This document shows positions 55,590 to 64,000 of a stretch of 64,000 nt of DNA, piece by piece. The notes beneath the pieces are model-generated. The model saw nothing but the letters and a program-made list of their open reading frames with translations, ran no database searches and was not told where the DNA came from. The DNA comes from CAVQYV01 sp963718295 [NCBI: uncultured Methylomirabilota bacterium] (GTDB taxonomy: Bacteria > Methylomirabilota > Methylomirabilia > CAVQYV01): assembly GCA_963718295.1 (NCBI GenBank), contig CAVQYV010000006.1:124001-188000 (forward strand). The letters run 5' to 3'. The number at the start of each line of letters is the position of its first letter. The first letter of the stretch is position 1. The translations under genes and the position numbers were made by a program.

Positions 55590-58500
55590 ATGGGCACGCC
55601 TAAGCAGATTTGGCTGTGGTTGACGGTCGGATTAGGAATCTTCCTGATCCTGCTGGTCGCCTTGATTCTTTCTTTGCCCCACCTTCTGAACCTGCGATCG
55701 GTTCAGGATAGGCTCTTGGCGGATCTCTCCCAGAAAGCGGGGGCCAAATTGGCTTTCCAGAAGGCAGAGGTCTCGTTCTTCCCGCAGCCGCGCGTCAAGA
55801 TTTATCAAGGAAGGGCAACGATCCCCGAAAAGGCATCAGCCAGTTTTGCGTCCATGTCCATCTATCCTGAAATCCGATCTTTGCTCAGGGGGAGAATCGG
55901 GATCGCCGCCCTCGATCTCGAAGCCCCTGAGATCCAGGTGAACATGCTGGGGTTGTGGGGAGAGAAGGAGCGCAGACTCAAACCCCCTCCATTGCAAGCG
56001 TTCAGGAGGCAAGCCTCGTCTTTGCTGGGCTTGATGGGGACAAAGGCACCGGGCCTCACCATCCGAATAGAAAGGGGCAAGCTGGACCTTTCCGCGGACC
56101 AGCAGCCCGTCATTCGCTTTGAGGACATCCACACTCATTGGAATCTGCCCCCGAACAGACTTGCCTTTGACCTGACCTGCAGATCTGACTTCTCGGACAA
56201 AATCGCCATCAGGGGCTGGTTGGGCCAGAAGGACTTGCAGGGCTCCGCGGATGTGGATTTGATCGGGTTCCATCCGGGCCTTCTCGCAGACCATCTCTCC
56301 CTGCGCCTTCCCCTGCGCATTGGAGCCTCGAGTGTGGATCTGAAAATAAGCCTCACGACGGTTGAAATGAGGAGCCTCCAGGCTCAATTCCGGGGCTCGA
56401 TTCCCTACCTGACCCTGCATGGATCCAATCGGGAATGCGTCGTCAAGGGAAATGATTTCAGGGGCACTCTCCAAATGGATGGCGAGAAAGCCACGGTCTC
56501 CCTGACCGGGCTCAAGCTCGACTATCCGCATCTCACCCTGTCCGGAAAAGCTCACCTCGATTCAACCACTTCCTTCGCCCAGGTGGAAATCGAAGGGAAA
56601 GATATCGATGTGAGGACGACCAGAGAGGCCATCCTGGCTCTCGCGGGCGAGGTTCCCCCGGTGCAGGGGATTTTTGACATTCTCAGGGGAGGCGCAATTC
56701 CCATCATCGTGTTCCGCACTCAGGGGAGCTCGATGGCCGAACTGGAAAAGGCAGAGAATATCCAACTCCAAGGAGGCATCCTCGAAGGGAAGATCTTCAT
56801 CCGCAGCGGCGCCTCCAGGTCAAGGGGCGTCCATGTCGATTTAGAGGGCGTCAAAGGGGATGTGACTATCTCCAAGGGCATCCTGGAGGGCAAGAATCTG
56901 GAGGCACGATGGGAGGATAGGCAAGCCCGCGGAGGGTTTTTGAGATGGGGCCTGCAAGGCAAGGATGCCCCTTTTCATCTGGAGACATCTCTGGAAGAGG
57001 ATCTCTCTTCTGGCCAGCTTCTTCTGGATCTGAGAAGATTCATCGCGGACCCAACCGTGCTGAAGGAAATCGCTCGCATTCATAAGCTGAAAGGCAGGGC
57101 CTACGCAAAGCTGATACTGGGGGAGAGCTTGAGATCTATCAAGGCAAGGGTAGATATTCGGGTACAGGATGTATTCACTCGCTATGAGCGGCTCCCCTAT
57201 GATCTTGAGATTCACGGGGGACGGCTCTCCTATGATGGGGAGAAGGTTGCCGTTTTTGACCTGAGCGGGAACATGGGGAGAACCTCCTTTTCTAAAGTTG
57301 CGGGCCAGGTGATATTGTCGCGGGTCCCTAACCTCCAAATCCGATCCGGCAGGGTGCTCATCGCCCTGGAGGAGATCTATCCGTGGCTTTCATCCTCTGA
57401 AGGCATCGGCCCCGCCCCCAAAGACCTCAAATCCGTGAAGGGCGCGATTGGCCTTTCGATCTTGGAGTTGCGTGGCCCGCTCTTCACGCCCCGGAAATGG
57501 CGTTTCAAGATTGGGGGGGAAGTGAAGAAGCTCTTCATGGCCTGGTCCGACCCTACAGGCCCGCTAGAAGTCAGTAGTGCCAAGTTCGAGGCAACCCCGG
57601 AGAGGTTTTCCTTCGCCGATGCTCAAACGCGTGTCCTGGATGCCTCCCTCGGGATCTCCGGCGCCCTCGATGGCCTTCAGCGTAATCTTCGCCGTCTCGA
57701 TCTCACTTTCCAGGGGGAGATGGGGGTCAAAGCCACTCAGAGGGCTTCGAACCTGGCCGGCTTGCCAGCCAATTTCAGAGTCCGTGCGCCGGTGATGATT
57801 TCTCAGGGGCGTGCAGCATGGCAGAGGGGTGGAAGAATTTCTCTTTCCGCGAATTTTGCCCATAGAAAGGGTCCGAGGGTCTCTATCGATCTGCTTTCCA
57901 ATCCTGAGGTCCTCAGGATCAATCGTTTGCTCATCCAGGACCAGGCTTCGAACGCCAGCCTGGGCCTCATCGCAAAAAAGAGGGAGCTTCACATCGATTT
58001 CAGTGGGAATCTGGAAGGCAGAACCCTCGACCAACTCTTGGTAAAGAACGACCTCCTTGCCGGATCGATCCGGGGGGAGGATTTTCATGCCCACATCCTG
58101 ATGGATCAGCCCACGGGCTCGATGATCGATGGGAGGCTTCAGGGAAGAGGTCTTCGCTACCCATTGCCAACAGGAGGGCCAGTAATCCTTCAAGAGGTTT
58201 CAGTGGACGCCAAGAAGAATCGGGTCAGGATGGAATCGGCCCTGCTCACCTGGGAGGATCGCCGGATCGCCCTCAAAGGCGATGTAAACGTCTCGCCGGA
58301 GGCTCTCCGAATCGACCTGGACCTTTCCATGGATGGGCTCGAATGGGAAAAGGTACAAGAATTCCTGAAGAGCAAAGACAAGAACGGCGATGCTGCAACG
58401 GGCGGAAAGATCCGGTTTCCGCCCCTACGAGGGGCCTTGAGGGCCAAATTGGGATATTTCACCTTTGAGGGTCATACCTGGCGTCCCTTTCATGCGAATG

Positions 58501-59260
58501 TGGACTTGCAGCCGGAGGTGATCCACGCTGCAATTACCGAAGCGCGTTTATGCGGGATTTCAACGCCCGGAGTCATCAGGGTGACGCCTTCCGAAGTGGC
58601 GCTGAATTTCAAGCTCGATGCGAGAGGTCTCGAACCCACATCCACCCTCACCTGCTCTGGAGCGACAGCCTGTAAGGATGACGGGAAATATCGGCTTCAG
58701 CGGGGAAATCGCTTCCCAGGGAAGAGCGAGACCTCCGACTCACGTCTCTCACAGGGAGAATGGAGGTCTCTGCCAAGGATGGACGGATCCATTCCTCTCC
58801 GATTCTGGCAAAAATCCTTCAATTCCTCAGTTTTGCCGAAGTCTTCAGAGGAAGGCTTCCGGACCTCGGAACGGAAGGTCTTGCTTATAATGCGATCCAT
58901 CTCAAAGCCACCCTGCAAAGTGGCAAACTGAGGATCAAGGAAGGGACTCTGGATGGGCCTGTCCTGGAAATGGCGTTTGAGGGGGAGGTCGACCTGGTCG
59001 ACAAGAGAGTGAATCTTACGTTCCTGGTGGCTCCTTTCAAGACGATCGATTCCGTCATCAAGAGGATCCCGCTGGTAAGATATATACTGGGTGGGACTTT
59101 AGTCTCGGTTCCTGTCAAGGTGACGGGCGATTGGGCCAATCCTACGGTCAACCCCATTTCGCCTTCGGCGATCGGATCTGAACTCATAGGATTCATGAAG
59201 CGGATCGTCGAACTTCCCCTCAAATTGGTACAGCCTGCGCCCTCCGGTAAGGGAAAATGA
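55590..59260 (+). CDS. AsmA/DUF3971-like large envelope protein, two C-terminal frameshifts
   Basis: About 1,220 residues across frames. An N-terminal membrane helix (WLWLTVGLGIFLILLVALIL) leads to long beta-strand-rich periplasmic repeats, typical of AsmA/TamB/YhdP lipid-transfer proteins. The first frame is open to about 58,640. An extra base at about 58,620-58,665 and another near 58,730 move the C-terminus (MTGNIGFSGEIASQGRA, then MEVSAKDGRIHSSPILAKI) into successive frames, ending at 59260 with VRYILGGTLVSVPVKVTGDW. AGGAGG precedes the ATG. The C-terminal text is the conserved AsmA domain, so the gene was intact recently. Confidence 0.8.
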
Positions 59261-59349
59261 TCGGGCACCCGCAGCCACCGTAAGAGCGCAGGGAATCATG
59301 TTCCCGTACCTGGTTGAGTTGGCTCGGCAGTCACGGACCAGAAACAGGG

Positions 59350-59378
59350 TTAACGAATTCCGATGGTTCTGGTATAAA
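59350..59378 (+). promoter_or_regulatory. Promoter of the pgm-pyk-gpmA operon
   Basis: -35 TTAACG (59350-59355), 17-base spacer, -10 TATAAA (59373-59378), about 33 bases before the pgm ATG. Confidence 0.6.
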
Positions 59379-59410
59379 TATGATGTTGGTGGGAACCACA
59401 ACGAAGGAAA

Positions 59411-61084
59411 ATGCCTGGAATGGGGGAAGATCCATTGACAAAGATCCATCCGCTTGCTGGAAAGCCCGCCCCTCCTGAACTCCTGATCGATATCCCTAAC
59501 CTGGAAAAGGCCTATTACGAGCGCTGCCCGGACCTGGGCGATCCGAACCAACTGGTTAGCTTCGGCACTAGCGGACACCGCGGCACCCCCCTGGAAGGCA
59601 CCTTCACCGAGGGCCATATCCTGGCCATCGCCCAGGCCATCTGTGACTATCGCCGCCTCAAGGGCTTTACCGGCCCGCTTTTCATGGGAAAGGACCCGCA
59701 TGCTTTATCGGGGCCGGCCCAACGCACGGCCCTGGAAGTTCTGGCCGCCAGCGGCGTGGAGACTTTCATCCAGCCCGGTAACGGTTTTACGCCCACACCA
59801 ACCATCTCCAGAGCCATCCTGGTTTACAACCGGGGCCGAGCGGATCAATTCGCGGACGGCATTGTCATCACTCCCTCCCACAACCCCCCTTCTGATGGCG
59901 GCTTCAAATACAATCCGCCCCATGGAGGTCCTGCTGACACGGATGTGACGGGATGGATCCAAGACCGCGCCAACTCGCTCCTCCGAAACGGCAACCGGGA
60001 GGTGAAGCGGATCCCGTATGCTTCGGCCCTCAAGACCCCCACCACCCACCAAGAGGATTTCGTCTCGCCCTATGTGACGGATCTGGCAAGGGTGATCGAC
60101 ATGGAGTCCATCCGCTCCGCCGGGCTCAACATCGGCATAGATCCCCTGGGTGGCTCTTCAGTTGCTTATTGGGAGCCGGTCAGGCAGCACTTCGGGTTGG
60201 ACATCACCCTGGTCAATGCCGAAATCGATCCCACATTTCGTTTCATGACCCTGGACCACGACGGAAAGATCCGAATGGATTGCTCCAGCCCCTATGCGAT
60301 GGCCGGATTGCTCAAACTTAAGGACCAGTTCGACATCGCCTTCGGAAACGACACGGACGCCGATCGGCACGGCATCGTTACCCACTCCCTTGGCCTCATG
60401 AACCCCAACCATTACCTGGCGGTGTCGATTTCTTACTTGCTCACCCATCGCCCCCATTGGCCGACTAAATCGGCTGTCGGCAAGACCCTGGTAAGCAGCG
60501 GCCTCATCGATCGGGTGGTGGAGGACCTTGGCCGCAACCTCTTCGAGACCCCCGTCGGTTTCAAGTGGTTTTCCGCCGGCATGCTTGAAGGTTCGATCTG
60601 CTTTGGCGGAGAAGAAAGCGCGGGCGGAAGTTTTCTGCGGATGGATGGGTCTGTCTGGACCACCGACAAAGACGGGATCATCATGGGCTTGCTGGCTGCG
60701 GAGATTACCGCCAGAACGGGAAAGGACCCGGGTCAACATTACCAGGAAATCGCCGCCCGACTCGGCACTCCCTTCTACACCCGGATCGATACCCCGATTA
60801 CCCCTGAGCAAAAGAGGGCTCTGAAAAGCCTCACGCCTGGAGCTGTCCATGCCACCGAGCTGGCGGGAGAGCCCATCGTGGCAAAGCTCAATTCCGCCCC
60901 GGGCAATGATGCGCCCTTCGAGGGTTTCAAGGTCGCGGCAAAGAGCGGATGGTTTGCGGCCCGTCCCTCCGGGACCGAAAATATCTACAAGCTGTACGCG
61001 GAGAGCCTAAAGAGCCAAGCCCATCTGGAGGCCATCGTAGAGGAGGCGCAGAAGATCATCACCCATGCGCTAAGGGGCTCATAG
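59411..61084 (+). CDS. pgm: Phosphoglucomutase (alpha-D-glucose phosphate-specific)
   Basis: 557 residues, close to E. coli Pgm. Interconverts glucose-1-phosphate and glucose-6-phosphate. [18 protein letters not shown] near residue 50, the phosphoserine loop [20 protein letters not shown], metal site [13 protein letters not shown] and sugar loop [17 protein letters not shown] are all present. The C-terminal phosphate-binding [15 protein letters not shown] is complete. A later start (ATG at 59420 or TTG near 59,435) is possible, since the first residues are not conserved. First gene of a glycolytic operon. Confidence 0.94.
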   Translation: MPGMGEDPLTKIHPLAGKPAPPELLIDIPNLEKAYYERCPDLGDPNQLVSFGTSGHRGTPLEGTFTEGHILAIAQAICDYRRLKGFTGPLFMGKDPHALSGPAQRTALEVLAASGVETFIQPGNGFTPTPTISRAILVYNRGRADQFADGIVITPSHNPPSDGGFKYNPPHGGPADTDVTGWIQDRANSLLRNGNREVKRIPYASALKTPTTHQEDFVSPYVTDLARVIDMESIRSAGLNIGIDPLGGSSVAYWEPVRQHFGLDITLVNAEIDPTFRFMTLDHDGKIRMDCSSPYAMAGLLKLKDQFDIAFGNDTDADRHGIVTHSLGLMNPNHYLAVSISYLLTHRPHWPTKSAVGKTLVSSGLIDRVVEDLGRNLFETPVGFKWFSAGMLEGSICFGGEESAGGSFLRMDGSVWTTDKDGIIMGLLAAEITARTGKDPGQHYQEIAARLGTPFYTRIDTPITPEQKRALKSLTPGAVHATELAGEPIVAKLNSAPGNDAPFEGFKVAAKSGWFAARPSGTENIYKLYAESLKSQAHLEAIVEEAQKIITHALRGS

Positions 61085-61130
61085 GCTGCTATCGCGGTTA
61101 TCCCAGAACCCACCTGGAGGGACAGGAGCG

Positions 61131-62570
61131 ATGAAACTTCCTCCGAACAAAACGAAGATCGTCTGCACCATCGGACCGGCCTCTGAGTCCTCCGAAGTGC
61201 TGACAGAGATGATCCGTGCGGGCATGAATGTGGCACGCCTCAATCTGTCCCATGGCGACTTCGACAGTCACGGCAAGATCATCGAAACAATCCGGGCAGT
61301 TGCCCAAACGACGGGACGCCGGGTGGCAATCATGGCCGACCTTCCGGGACCCAAGATGCGCATTGGCCAACTGGCGACGGAGCCGATCGAGTTGAGGCCG
61401 GGAGACGCTTTCACCCTCACAACGCAACAGGTCATGGGGGATGCCAGGGGAGCATCGGTGACCTTTGGCCGCCTTCCCCAGGTGGTGAAACCAGGGGATA
61501 AGCTATTCCTCAATGACGGCTTGATCCAGCTTGAGGCCGTGAAGGTAGAGGGGGATCAGGTGGATTGTAGGGTGGTGGTAGGCGGAGAGCTGCGTTCGCG
61601 AAAGGGGCTGAACCTGCCGGGCATCGATCTGGGTATCAGCGCCTTTACCGAACAGGACTACCAGTGCCTAAAATTCGCCTTGGAGCAGGGCGTGGACGCG
61701 GTCAGCCAGTCCTTTGTCGACTCGGAGGCGGACATCCTTTCCCTCCGCAAAGCCGCTGCATCCCTTGGCCATCATCCCTTTGTCATTGCCAAGATCGAGC
61801 GCGCAAGAGCACTCGAGCGCGCAGAGGACATTTTCGATGCCGCTGACGGCATCATGATCGCCAGGGGAGATCTCGGCGTGGAAATCCCCTTAGAGCAAAT
61901 TGCCCTCGTCCAGAAGCGCCTGATCAGCCAGGCCAACCTCATCGGGAAACCGGTAATTACCGCTACCCAGATGCTGGAGTCGATGACCACCAATCGTCTT
62001 CCTACTCGGGCGGAAGCCACGGACGTAGCCAACGCCATCCTGGATGGCACAGACTGCGTCATGCTCTCTGCGGAGTCGGCCATGGGCAAATATCCGGTGG
62101 AAGCTGTAGCCATGCTCGCCAAGATCGCCGCGACCATTGAGCCACGCCGTCCTGGCTATCCTGTCAGGGAGACGCTAAGAGAAGCCGGAAAGGGCAGTGA
62201 GGTGAGGCTGACCGAGTGGATCGCCCTGAGCGTGGAATCGATCCTGGAGGGGATCTCCCCCGCAGCCGTATTCGTCCCCACCCGCAGTGGGGCCACGGCC
62301 AGAAGCATCGCCCGGTTCAGGCTGCCGGTTTGGATCGTGGCAGTGAGTGCCCAGGAGGCAACATGCCAACGACTTCAATTCTCCTATGGGATTTGCCCCG
62401 TCTTCGAAACCGACCACCCGGGAGATTGGAATCTATATGCGAGGGATTGGCTGCGTGCCCGCGAGGTGGAGGGAGACCTGGCTCTCCTGACAGAGGGCCC
62501 ATCCTCGAAGTTCCCCGAGGCGAATCACCGGATGGAAATCCTCGATTTGAGGCGCTATGGCTATGGGTAA
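61131..62570 (+). CDS. pyk: Pyruvate kinase
   Basis: 479 residues; makes pyruvate and ATP from phosphoenolpyruvate and ADP. TKIVCTIGPASES at the N-terminus, MNVARLNLSHGDFDSH, DLPGPKMRIG, the catalytic-Lys and metal segment FVIAKIERARALE with GIMIARGDLGVEIP, and the PK signature KPVITATQMLESM followed by PTRAEATDVANAILDG. The C-terminal allosteric domain contains PTRSGATARSIARFR. GGAGGG precedes the ATG. It lies 46 bases after pgm. Confidence 0.96.
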   Translation: MKLPPNKTKIVCTIGPASESSEVLTEMIRAGMNVARLNLSHGDFDSHGKIIETIRAVAQTTGRRVAIMADLPGPKMRIGQLATEPIELRPGDAFTLTTQQVMGDARGASVTFGRLPQVVKPGDKLFLNDGLIQLEAVKVEGDQVDCRVVVGGELRSRKGLNLPGIDLGISAFTEQDYQCLKFALEQGVDAVSQSFVDSEADILSLRKAAASLGHHPFVIAKIERARALERAEDIFDAADGIMIARGDLGVEIPLEQIALVQKRLISQANLIGKPVITATQMLESMTTNRLPTRAEATDVANAILDGTDCVMLSAESAMGKYPVEAVAMLAKIAATIEPRRPGYPVRETLREAGKGSEVRLTEWIALSVESILEGISPAAVFVPTRSGATARSIARFRLPVWIVAVSAQEATCQRLQFSYGICPVFETDHPGDWNLYARDWLRAREVEGDLALLTEGPSSKFPEANHRMEILDLRRYGYG

Positions 62571-62669
62571 AGAATTGGAGAGACAAAGAGGCTCAGGTCG
62601 CGCCCTTGCCATCATTCATAGTGGCGATTGCCGTGATAGACATCACGAATAGAGAGGAGATCTTTGGGA

Positions 62670-63413
62670 ATGAAAAAGCTCGTGTTGCTCCGCCATGGAG
62701 AGAGTACCTGGAACAAAGAGAACCGCTTTACGGGATGGACCGATGTGGGACTCAGCGAGAAGGGAATCGAGGAGGCCATTCAAGCAGGACGCGTCCTCTC
62801 CCGGGAGGGGTATGTCTTCGACGTCGCCTACACATCCGTGCTCAAACGGGCGATCAAGACCCTATGGATCTGCCTCGAAGAGATGGATTTGATGTGGATT
62901 CCCGTACACAACCACTGGAGGCTCAACGAACGCCACTACGGAGCGCTTCAGGGACTCAACAAGGCAGAAACGGCGGAGCGTCACGGGATGGAGCAGGTAC
63001 ATATCTGGCGCCGCAGCTACGATATTCGGCCTCCGGCCCTCACACCCAATGACCCGCGCTACCCTGGCAGTGACCCACGCTACGCCCATCTTCGTCCGGA
63101 GGAGCTTCCCCTCACCGAGTGCCTCAAAGATACCGTGGAACGCTTCCTGCCCTACTGGCACGAGATCATCGCTCCCACGGTGAAAGAGGGAAGGCAGGTG
63201 CTCATCTCTGCCCATGGGAACAGCCTGCGGGCCCTGGTCAAATACCTCGATCACATCCCAGAGGACAAGATCCTGGATCTCAATATCCCCACGGGAATTC
63301 CCCTGGTCTACGAGCTGAATGACGACCTGACCGCGATCCGCAGCTACTATCTGGGAGACCCCGAGGCTGTGAAACGTGCCACCCAGGCGGTAGCCAACCA
63401 GCTGAAGAAATAG
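62670..63413 (+). CDS. gpmA: 2,3-bisphosphoglycerate-dependent phosphoglycerate mutase
   Basis: 247 residues from the ATG; a TTG at 62664 would add two. Interconverts 3- and 2-phosphoglycerate. Signature [20 protein letters not shown] holds the phospho-His; [16 protein letters not shown] and [17 protein letters not shown] hold the second His and Glu. The dPGM insert ([20 protein letters not shown]) is complete. It is the third gene of the pgm-pyk-gpmA operon. Confidence 0.96.
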   Translation: MKKLVLLRHGESTWNKENRFTGWTDVGLSEKGIEEAIQAGRVLSREGYVFDVAYTSVLKRAIKTLWICLEEMDLMWIPVHNHWRLNERHYGALQGLNKAETAERHGMEQVHIWRRSYDIRPPALTPNDPRYPGSDPRYAHLRPEELPLTECLKDTVERFLPYWHEIIAPTVKEGRQVLISAHGNSLRALVKYLDHIPEDKILDLNIPTGIPLVYELNDDLTAIRSYYLGDPEAVKRATQAVANQLKK

Positions 63414-63494
63414 GCCCAACCCGAAAAAGCTATATGGCTGGAGATTGCAGGCCCCAAGGAACTAATCCTCGGCCACCAGGCTAAAACCGACGTC

Positions 63495-63685
63495 CTATTC
63501 CACCCGCATTTCCATGAAGGCGTCCATCAGCCCGTTGGTAGAGCAGTCATGGGATTGAATCGGATCGAGAACTTTTTGAACCTGTCACGATCCTCCGTAA
63601 AAAACCCCTTCCTATGAATATCCCTGATCTTCAGGAATTGATCCTGAAGGCGCTGCCAGCTTTCCGTCTTCGTCAGGTCCATCAT
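63495..63685 (-). pseudogene. pgi: Glucose-6-phosphate isomerase remnant, internally deleted
   Basis: The minus strand starts MMDLTKTESWQRLQDQFLKI, then RDRFKKFSIRFN, which is the N-terminus of Pgi (about 44 codons). At 63551-63554 it joins directly, out of frame, to HDCSTNGLMDAFMEMRV and a stop, which is the Pgi C-terminal end (the HDSSTNGL motif). Roughly 480 residues of the family, including all active-site motifs, are missing. The gene is dead. It faces the glycolytic operon, so a pgi probably once belonged to this locus. Confidence 0.82.
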
Positions 63686-63702
63686 GTTCAGCTATATCAC
63701 GG

Positions 63703-63731
63703 TTGACAAGTACCATGGGGAGAGATAAAGA
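63703..63731 (+). promoter_or_regulatory. Putative promoter of the AI-2E family exporter gene
   Basis: Perfect -35 TTGACA (63703-63708), 17-base spacer, weak -10 TAAAGA (63726-63731). A strong AAAGGAGGT ribosome site follows at 63772-63780. Confidence 0.45.
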
Positions 63732-63788
63732 GAGGTGTAGGCTGGCGCAGGAACCCTACTTGGCCAGCCGTAAAGGAGGTAGTTACTC

Positions 63789-64000
63789 ATGGATATCGAA
63801 AACCGACTCACCCCGCCTCTCCGTTTCCTGATCGGTGGGGCGTGCATTGTGATTATCGTAGCAGGTATGAAAGCCGCTGCCGCGATCTTGAACATTGTAT
63901 TGCTCGCATTTCTCCTGGCTCAGAGCCTCAATGCACTTCCGAACTGGTTCATGAAGAAGCGCCTTTCTTCCGGACTGGCCGTGCTATTGACGCTCCTGAT
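63789..64000 (+). CDS. AI-2E family transporter, N-terminal part (cut by window edge)
   Basis: About 70 codons are visible. It starts MDIENRLTPPLRFLIGGACI and continues with hydrophobic helices and LLAFLLAQSLNALPNWFMKK, then LSSGLAVLLTLL, the usual start of the AI-2E/PerM-type exporter family. AAAGGAGGT is eight bases upstream of the ATG. Members export small molecules or ions; the substrate cannot be told from this fragment. Confidence 0.75.
   Translation, partial: MDIENRLTPPLRFLIGGACIVIIVAGMKAAAAILNIVLLAFLLAQSLNALPNWFMKKRLSSGLAVLLTLL

Larger units (their letters stand above)
63414..63788. other. Intergenic region after gpmA
   Basis: 375 bases. It contains the pgi remnant on the minus strand and a promoter for the exporter gene on the plus strand. 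No clear terminator follows gpmA. Confidence 0.6.

Noticed and set aside
55405-55590. Short frame ending at the AsmA-like start (TGATG)
   Set aside because: Could be a leader peptide, but there is no ribosome site and no conserved content.
1-64000. tRNA, rRNA, CRISPR array, transposase, integrase or phage genes
   Set aside because: None seen: no transposase or integrase motifs in the open frames, no regularly spaced repeats, and no recognisable tRNA or rRNA sequence.

Overview
The window looks like a piece of a moderately GC-rich, Gram-negative anaerobe. A deltaproteobacterial (Desulfobacterota-like) lineage fits best: the gene run yebC-ruvC-ruvA-ruvB-queH-DUF2905-spoIID-queA, an IorA-type 2-oxoacid:ferredoxin oxidoreductase subunit, a B12/radical-SAM protein, an oxygen-sensitive-type queuosine enzyme (QueH) and a corrinoid/folate methyl-transfer operon all point that way. 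The taxonomy is inference. I see no rRNA, tRNA, CRISPR array, insertion sequence or prophage.

Layout. 1-5,555 (minus): housekeeping operon for Holliday-junction processing (ruvCAB) and queuosine tRNA modification (queH, queA), headed by yebC. 5,802-11,694 (plus): metabolic run with an IorA-like protein, a 2-hydroxyacid dehydrogenase, long-form hisG, iolB, a PHP phosphoesterase and a steroid-5-alpha-reductase-like membrane protein; hisG and iolB each carry a one-base frameshift. 12,028-30,365 (plus): accessory island of four paralogous zinc-ribbon/class III cyclase/STAND-ATPase/TPR genes (A-D), a fifth membrane cyclase (E) and a remnant of a sixth, interleaved with three different toxin-antitoxin modules (YefM/YoeB, MNT/HEPN, ParD/RelE type). 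A, B and D are broken by single-base indels; C is intact. 30,412-33,857: DUF4143 ATPase, a small unknown protein and a B12-binding radical SAM protein. 33,940-41,363 (plus): mostly exported or lipoprotein genes (S1C protease, S51 peptidase, YtfJ, DUF302, SagB-like nitroreductase, PPOX-fold protein, S45 acylase). 41,429-44,268: cold-shock protein with a structured leader, an OYE-type flavin oxidoreductase, an aldo/keto reductase remnant and a CsgG-like exported protein. 44,447-49,387 (minus): operon with an SfsA-DUF123 fusion, a homocysteine methyltransferase module, a HyuA-type ASKHA ATPase and a methyl-folate methyltransferase module, which together look like a split methionine synthase. 49,868-59,260: rmuC, 3-hydroxyacyl-CoA dehydrogenase, an extended SDR/acyl reductase, a FAD/Fe-S oxidoreductase under a palindrome-rich promoter, and a large AsmA-like protein. 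59,411-63,413 (plus): glycolytic operon pgm-pyk-gpmA, followed by an internally deleted pgi remnant (minus) and the start of an AI-2E family exporter.

The most notable items are the cyclase/STAND/TPR array with its interleaved toxin-antitoxin modules and mosaic structure, the split methionine-synthase-like operon with a HyuA-type ATPase, the pgi remnant that keeps only its two ends, and two promoters whose spacers are occupied by perfect palindromes. Single-base frameshifts recur across the window. Whether they are real gene decay or residual assembly error cannot be settled from the sequence alone.
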